Below are positions 60,050-64,000 of a stretch of DNA of 64,000 bases, piece after piece; the first letter of the stretch is position 1, and each line of letters starts with the position of its first letter. Source of the stretch: Clostridiales bacterium (GTDB lineage: Bacteria; Bacillota; Clostridia; Oscillospirales; Oscillospiraceae); assembly GCA_022775085.1 (NCBI GenBank), contig JALFJQ010000016.1:1-64000 (forward strand). The letters run 5' to 3'. Position numbers and translations under genes: made by a program. The notes under the pieces are model-generated. The model worked only from the letters and a program-made list of their open reading frames with translations. It did no database searches and was not told the origin of the DNA.

Positions 60050-60126
60050 GGAGGCATAGCTCAGCTGGTTAGAGCGCATGCTTCACACGCATGAGGTCAC
60101 AGGTTCGAGTCCTGTTGTCTCCACCA
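60050..60126 (+). tRNA. tRNA-Val (CAC)
   Basis: A complete 77-base cloverleaf with encoded CCA. Acceptor GGAGGCA pairs with TGTCTCC (one G-U), D-stem GCTC/GAGC, anticodon stem CATGC/GCATG around loop TTCACAC, and T-arm ACAGG-TTCGAGT-CCTGT. Anticodon CAC reads the valine codon GUG. Confidence 0.95.
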
Positions 60127-60148
60127 TGTGGCTTCATGTCACGAAAAT

Positions 60149-60222
60149 AGAGGATTTGTGTAACGGTAGCACACCGGACTCTGACTCCGTTTGCGGGGGT
60201 TCGAATCCCTCATCCTCTGCCA
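60149..60222 (+). tRNA. tRNA-Gln (CTG)
   Basis: A 74-base cloverleaf ending in CCA. Acceptor AGAGGAT/ATCCTCT is perfect, D-stem GTGT/ACAC (extending into the short 26 position), anticodon loop CTCTGAC with stem CGGA/TCCG, T-loop TTCGAAT. Anticodon CTG reads CAG. It follows tRNA-Val by 22 bases and is probably co-transcribed. Confidence 0.92.
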
Positions 60223-60259
60223 AAAACAGCAGATACCCGTCTGGGTATCTGCTGTTTTT
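60222..60259 (+). terminator. Terminator of the tRNA operon
   Basis: AAAAACAGCAGATACCC pairs with GGGTATCTGCTGTTTTT; T5 at the 3' end. Confidence 0.9.
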
Positions 60260-60264
60260 ACTGT

Positions 60265-60371
60265 TGTGAGGGATTCGAACCCATCGAAATGCAACACCCC
60301 GGTGGGGTGTTGCTCGTCACCGGCTCGACGGTGACGACTCCTTAATTGAATCGAATCCCTCATCCCCGCCA
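60265..60371. repeat. tRNA-3'-end scar and hairpin cluster
   Basis: TCGAATCCCTCATCC at 60351-60365 repeats exactly the tRNA-Gln 3' sequence at 60201-60215, 150 bases away, and is followed by CCCGCCA. GAGGGATTCGA (60268-60278) is its inverted partner. Between them are hairpins AACACCCC/GGGGTGTT and GTCACCG/CGGTGAC. It looks like a partial tRNA duplication or an old integration scar. Confidence 0.65.
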
Positions 60372-60458
60372 AAGCACTGCTGCCCATTCGGGTGCCCGTG
60401 TTTTTTCGCATTCGGAGAGATTCGAACCCATCTGAATGCAACACCCCGGTGGGGTGTT
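60272..60458. repeat. 40-bp direct repeat, two copies 147 bases apart
   Basis: Units at 60272-60311 and 60419-60458 differ at two positions. Each begins GATTCGAACCCATC (complement of a tRNA T-arm) and ends in the hairpin AACACCCCGGTGGGGTGTT. Confidence 0.85.
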
Positions 60459-60537
60459 CCTTGGCAGCGTGGGTGTAGAGATAATCCCGGATATATAGCA
60501 GTTTCACGCCCTGCCTGGAGGAACGCTCGCCCCGCAT
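60451..60537 (-). pseudogene. Fragment: N-terminus of a WYL-type regulator
   Basis: Only 29 residues, MRGERSSRQGVKLLYIRDYL followed by YTHAAKEHP, resemble the N-terminus of WYL-domain transcription regulators (KLLYI..L...T.EEHP). The match ends at the hairpin of the 40-bp repeat. No strong RBS. Taken as a gene cut off by the repeat; chance similarity is possible because the fragment is short. Confidence 0.35.
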
Positions 60538-60538
60538 A

Positions 60539-60768
60539 GGGCCTTTTGCTTTCCTCTCTTGGTTGGATGATGCGAAAACTACTTCTGTAAAGTAAAGCAG
60601 GGAGCCAACCGGCTCCCTGTTTCCTTATGCTTCCAAGAGAGAAATATATTTGTAAATGGTTGTACTGCATAAATCACAGTCCTGCGATATTGAGTTGCCG
60701 TTCTTGTATGCGGGGTAGTGCCGGATTGTAGTCCGCACGGAAGGGGCACTTTTTCTCCCCCCCACGCA
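60539..60768. other. Gene-free stretch before the MBOAT gene
   Basis: Contains a hairpin CAGGGAGCC/GGCTCCCTG followed by TTT (60598-60622) and otherwise no ORF with a ribosome site and no recognised RNA. Confidence 0.6.
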
Positions 60769-60797
60769 TTGACTTTCCGGCTTCTCTGCGATAAAAT
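60769..60797 (+). promoter_or_regulatory. Promoter of the MBOAT operon
   Basis: TTGACT (60769-60774), 17-base spacer, TAAAAT (60792-60797), 55 bases before the ATG. Confidence 0.8.
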
Positions 60798-60851
60798 AAT
60801 GCGGTTATCCTGCCAAACAAGGCAGAAATTTCACGTTTTGGAGTACAGCCT

Positions 60852-62309
60852 ATGGTTTTTTCCAGTCTGATTTTTCTATACGGCTTCTTTTCCCTGTCCC
60901 TGCTGGGATACTGCCTGTGCAGAACTCAGCGGGCGCAGAATACGGTGCTGCTGGTCTTCTCCCTGATCTTCTACGCCTGGGGCGAGCCGAAATATGTATT
61001 GCTGCTCATGTTCATGGCGCTGAGCAGCTGGTTCTGCGCCCTGCGGACAGAAGCGGCAGAGGGCAGGCGCAAGCGGCTGTGGGTGGCCGCGGCCGCGGTC
61101 ATCGACATCACCCTCATCGGTTACTTTAAGTATGCCGGACTGGTGTGCGGCATCTTCGGGGAAGTGCCCGCGTTTGTCAAAAATATCGCCCTGCCCATCG
61201 GTATCTCCTTCTACACCTTCCAGCTGCTGACCTATGTGGTGGACGTGTACCGGGGGGAGGCCCAGGCTCAGAAAAGCTACTGGAACGTGCTGCTCTACGC
61301 CGCCCTGTTCCACCAGTGCATCGCCGGCCCCATTGTCCGCTACAAGACCATCGACCGGGAGCTGTTCAGCGGGCAGCCCAGAACATCCGAATGGGCACCC
61401 GGCGTGTCCCGGTTCTGCGCGGGGCTTGCGAAAAAAGTCCTGCTGGCAAACCCCTGCGGCGCACTGGCGGAATCCCTGATCCTGGCGGAAAGCGCTGCCT
61501 CCGACCCGGCGCTCTTTGCCGAGAATCTGAAAGCCCTGAGCAGTCTGTCCGTTCAGGGGGCTTGGCTGGGCATCATTGCCTACGCCCTGCACATTTATCT
61601 CGATTTCTCCGCTTACTCCGACATGGCCATCGGCATGGGCAGGATGATCGGCCTGCATTACCCTGAGAATTTCAACTACCCCTACATCTCCCGCACCGTC
61701 ACCGAGTTCTGGCGGCGCTGGCACATTTCCCTGGGCACCTTCTTCCGGGACTATGTGTACATTCCTTTGGGCGGCAGCCGGTGCAGCGTGCCGAGAGCGG
61801 TGTTCAACACCTTCGTGGTCTGGGTGCTGACGGGCCTGTGGCACGGGGCCAGCTGGAACTTTGTGCTGTGGGGCCTGTGGTTCTTCGTGTTCCTGATGCT
61901 GGAGCGGTTCATGCTGAAGCGGTGGCTGGAGAAGGTTCCGGTGGTGTCCAACCTCTACCTGCTGCTGGTGGTGCTCATCGGGTGGGTAATCTTCCGGTTC
62001 AGCGACATCCGGCTGGGCGCGGCGCTTGTTAAGAGTATGTTCGGCCTGGGCGGCAATGCCCTGACCAGCTTCACCTCCCAGATGCAGCTGCAAAGCCATA
62101 TGTTCCTGTTGACGGTGGCGATTCTGGCCAGCACGCCGCTGATGAGGAAGCTCAAGCTCCGTCTCGAACCCATGGCCCACGAACATGGCGCGGCGGGCCT
62201 TGTCTGGGACATTGCCCTCTATAGCGTGGTTCCCGTGGCGCTGCTGCTGATCTGCACCGCCTGTCTGGTGGGCGACAGCTATAATCCCTTCATCTATTTC
62301 CAGTTCTGA
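60852..62309 (+). CDS. MBOAT O-acyltransferase (AlgI/DltB-like)
   Basis: A 485-residue protein with ~11 membrane segments. IAGPIVRYKTID (residues ~157-168), FWRRWHISLGTFFRDYVYIPLGGSR (split: RRWHISLGTFFRDYVYIPLG) and LTGLWHGASWNFVLWG carry the conserved His residues of AlgI-type MBOATs. These move acyl (usually acetyl) groups across the membrane to polysaccharides. The next gene encodes the typical extracytoplasmic partner. The glycan being modified is unknown and no other polysaccharide genes are visible. Confidence 0.93.
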   Translation: MVFSSLIFLYGFFSLSLLGYCLCRTQRAQNTVLLVFSLIFYAWGEPKYVLLLMFMALSSWFCALRTEAAEGRRKRLWVAAAAVIDITLIGYFKYAGLVCGIFGEVPAFVKNIALPIGISFYTFQLLTYVVDVYRGEAQAQKSYWNVLLYAALFHQCIAGPIVRYKTIDRELFSGQPRTSEWAPGVSRFCAGLAKKVLLANPCGALAESLILAESAASDPALFAENLKALSSLSVQGAWLGIIAYALHIYLDFSAYSDMAIGMGRMIGLHYPENFNYPYISRTVTEFWRRWHISLGTFFRDYVYIPLGGSRCSVPRAVFNTFVVWVLTGLWHGASWNFVLWGLWFFVFLMLERFMLKRWLEKVPVVSNLYLLLVVLIGWVIFRFSDIRLGAALVKSMFGLGGNALTSFTSQMQLQSHMFLLTVAILASTPLMRKLKLRLEPMAHEHGAAGLVWDIALYSVVPVALLLICTACLVGDSYNPFIYFQF

Positions 62310-62318
62310 GGTAGCGCT

Positions 62319-63677
62319 ATGTCTGAAATGAATCCCGAAAAGAAAAAACGCCGGAGCTTCCTGCTGGCAGTGCCCTTCCTGGTGACGCTGGCGGTGCTGA
62401 CAGTCCTTTCCTTCTGTATCCCCCTGCGGCCGACCATCTCCACCAGTGAAAAGCGGGAGCTGGCCAAATTCCCGGAATTTTCCGTGGACGCCCTGTTGTC
62501 CGGCGATTACTTTGACGACATCACCCTTTGGTTCTCCGACACCTTCCCCGGACGGGAGGACTGGATGTCCCTTTCCCAGTCCGTGTCCAATTTCCATGGC
62601 TACTCCGAGATCGCGGTACAGGGTGACCTAACCATGTCCGACGAGATTCCTGTAGAAGAGGAACCGCCTGTGGCGGAACCAGCGGCCGACGGCACAGAGG
62701 AATCCGAAACGGAGACCACCGCCGAAACCACTGAGCCGGAGGAAACCGGCTGGGGCGGCGTACAGACGGAGAACAACGAAATTTCTCTGGGCGCGGCCAT
62801 TCAGATCGGCGATACCGGCTTTAACCAGCTGGGCTTCTCCAAGGTCCAGAGTGACCGCTACATCAAGTCCGTCAGCGGCTTTGCCGACCGGATGGCGGAA
62901 AAAGGTGTGCGGGTCATCAGCGCCCCGGCCCCCACTTCCGTGGGCGTTATGGTGGAGCCGGAATATCTGGAACAGCTGAACTGCGCCCGGCAGGATGAAA
63001 TGCTCAGCTACCTCCACGACAACATGAGCGACAATGTCGTCAAGGTGGACACCTTCTCCAACCTGGTCAGGCACAACGACGAGTACATCTATTTCCGCAC
63101 CGACCACCACTGGACCCAGCTGGGCGCCTACTATGCCTACGAAGCCCTGTGTGAAGCCACGGGGCAGGATGCCGCGCCTCTGGACTCTTTTACCCTGTGG
63201 AATCAGGGCACATTCACCGGCTCCCTGTACGGCAAGGTCCGCTGGCCCAAAAAGCTGCGGCCTGATACGCTGGACTGCTATGTGCCCCAGGGTGACATCA
63301 CCTTCTATGCCCACTTTACCGACGGCTCCAAGGGCACCGAGTGGCCCCTGATTGCGGAAAAGGCGGGAGACGTAAACCAGAATTCCCGGTATTCCGCTTT
63401 CCTGGCCGCCGACTGCGCGCTGGCCCATGTGGTCAATGAAAGCATCCCCGACGCCCCCAACTGCCTGGTCATCAAAGACTCCTTCGGCAACTGCTATGTG
63501 CCTTTCCTGACCCAGAACTATCACAACATTTACGCCATTGACTACCGGAAGTACTGGCGCTACCGTCTGTCGGATTTTGTGGATATGTATGACATCGACG
63601 ACGTAATCATCATGCCCTACCTGATCGCCACGCAGGCTACCGACGGCAACGATATGTTCAAAACCCAGCTGCGATGA
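62319..63677 (+). CDS. DHHW family protein (AlgJ/AlgX-like SGNH partner)
   Basis: A 452-residue protein with one N-terminal membrane anchor (FLLAVPFLVTLAVLTVLSFC, ~residues 14-33) and an extracytoplasmic domain. The catalytic-type motif YFRTDHHWTQLGAYYAYEAL (~258-277) and the Ser segment LVIKDSFGNCYVPFLTQNY (~382-400) match AlgJ/AlgX/DHHW proteins, which finish O-acetylation started by MBOAT. An acidic, low-complexity insert lies at ~107-146 (EESETETTAETTEPEE). It starts nine bases after the MBOAT gene. Confidence 0.9.
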   Translation: MSEMNPEKKKRRSFLLAVPFLVTLAVLTVLSFCIPLRPTISTSEKRELAKFPEFSVDALLSGDYFDDITLWFSDTFPGREDWMSLSQSVSNFHGYSEIAVQGDLTMSDEIPVEEEPPVAEPAADGTEESETETTAETTEPEETGWGGVQTENNEISLGAAIQIGDTGFNQLGFSKVQSDRYIKSVSGFADRMAEKGVRVISAPAPTSVGVMVEPEYLEQLNCARQDEMLSYLHDNMSDNVVKVDTFSNLVRHNDEYIYFRTDHHWTQLGAYYAYEALCEATGQDAAPLDSFTLWNQGTFTGSLYGKVRWPKKLRPDTLDCYVPQGDITFYAHFTDGSKGTEWPLIAEKAGDVNQNSRYSAFLAADCALAHVVNESIPDAPNCLVIKDSFGNCYVPFLTQNYHNIYAIDYRKYWRYRLSDFVDMYDIDDVIIMPYLIATQATDGNDMFKTQLR

Positions 63678-63699
63678 GTCACGCTTTTCCGGGGAAGCT

Positions 63700-63910
63700 C
63701 CCATCGCGTCTCCCGGAAAAGCAAAAAATGCCGGTAATCCCGAAAAGGGTTCCCGGCAAGCTGAGCCTGTCCCATATGGGGCAGGCTCAGACTGTCGAAA
63801 ACCCCTTCGGGGCTTTCCGACAGATTTTCCGACTCTATTTGCCGCGTTCGCGGCAAACGCTGCAAAGCTTTTTTAACACGCTGAGCCTGTCCCATATGGG
63901 ACAGGCTCAG
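63700..63910. repeat. Array of palindromes at the right end
   Basis: CTGAGCCTGTCCCAT and its complement form a perfect 30-bp palindrome at 63881-63910; a copy with one mismatch is at 63761-63790, 120 bases away. Between them are GTCGAAAACCCC/GGGGCTTTCCGAC and GCCGCG-TT-CGCGGC foldbacks. No ORF. It separates convergent genes. Confidence 0.88.
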
Positions 63911-63923
63911 TTTCACGGTATCG

Positions 63924-64000
63924 TCAGTGCTGCTTTTTCCACTTCTCCGTCAGCGCCCGGATTTGGGCGGCCAGTCTGGCGTTGTCCTTGTTGGTGCAGC
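63924..64000 (-). CDS. Unidentified protein, C-terminal end only
   Basis: The minus strand is open from the window edge to a TGA at 63924-63926. The last residues read CTNKDNARLAAQIRALTEKW then KKQH, a charged helix typical of a real C-terminus. The start lies beyond the window and no family can be named from 24 residues. Confidence 0.45.
   Translation of the reverse strand, partial: CTNKDNARLAAQIRALTEKWKKQH

Noticed and set aside
60139-60537. 132-residue minus-strand frame containing MRDSNPRKRSQSP
   Set aside because: It reads antisense through tRNA-Gln and its terminator; such tRNA-antisense frames are common annotation artefacts. Only its first 29 residues may derive from a real gene and are listed separately.

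Overview
The window reads as chromosomal DNA of a GC-rich gut-type Clostridia, most likely the order Oscillospirales (Ruminococcaceae/Oscillospiraceae-like). Three things point there: Gram-positive regulatory devices (two T-boxes, a BirA box, YerC/TrpR-type control, TTGACA/TATAAT promoters), strong AGGAGG ribosome sites, and many short palindromic intergenic repeats. The species cannot be named from the sequence alone. No rRNA, CRISPR array, prophage or intact insertion sequence was seen.

Layout. 1-8060: de novo pyrimidine operon pyrC(partial)-carB-pyrK-pyrD-pyrF-pyrE-pyrB. Its last gene is an aspartate carbamoyltransferase with a PyrI-type zinc domain fused to the C-terminus. 8265-10045: a small hypothetical, DegV, and a divergent DUF1836 regulator. 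10172-10985: remnant of an amino-acid ABC transporter, with ATPase and permease both cut off at repeats. 11297-14741 (minus): T-box-controlled dicarboxylate/amino-acid symporter, then bioY-DUF1284-birA with a BirA operator over the bioY promoter. 15026-21205: class II aldolase, a possible structured RNA, and an N-acetylhexosamine kinase divergent from a sugar ABC transporter. 21439-26944: FMN hydroxy-acid oxidase, a small protein coupled to CstA, and a MATE exporter.

27001-34621 (minus): complete compact histidine operon (yerC)-hisZ-G-D-C-B-H-A-F-IE. 34954-48988 (plus): branched-chain amino acid block ilvE, T-box-ilvA, leuA, leuC, leuD, leuB, ilvB, ilvN, ilvC, ilvD, ending with a DUF815 AAA ATPase coupled to ilvD. 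49126-49656: nitroreductase. 49901-55312 (minus): nucleoside salvage set tdk-deoC-deoD-deoB-cdd plus a BMP-family lipoprotein. 55531-59931: DUF4349 lipoprotein, then a minus-strand coupled set sfsA, C_GCAxxG_C_C protein, papain-fold-like protein and a DUF6020-like membrane protein. 60050-60222: tRNA-Val and tRNA-Gln, followed by a scar with a copy of the tRNA-Gln 3' end and a regulator fragment. 60852-63677: MBOAT acyltransferase plus DHHW/AlgJ-like partner. The window ends in an array of palindromes and the 3' end of an unidentified minus-strand gene.

Together the genes give a biosynthetically capable cell (UMP, His, Ile/Val/Leu) with salvage of biotin, nucleosides and probably amino-sugar glycans. 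The most notable observations are the PyrB-zinc-domain fusion, an inverted-repeat operator shared by the his regulator promoter and the broken amino-acid transporter, the T-box symporter, the four-gene cluster at 56.6-59.9 kb, and several repeat families that start right after promoters, end genes, or sit at gene breakpoints.
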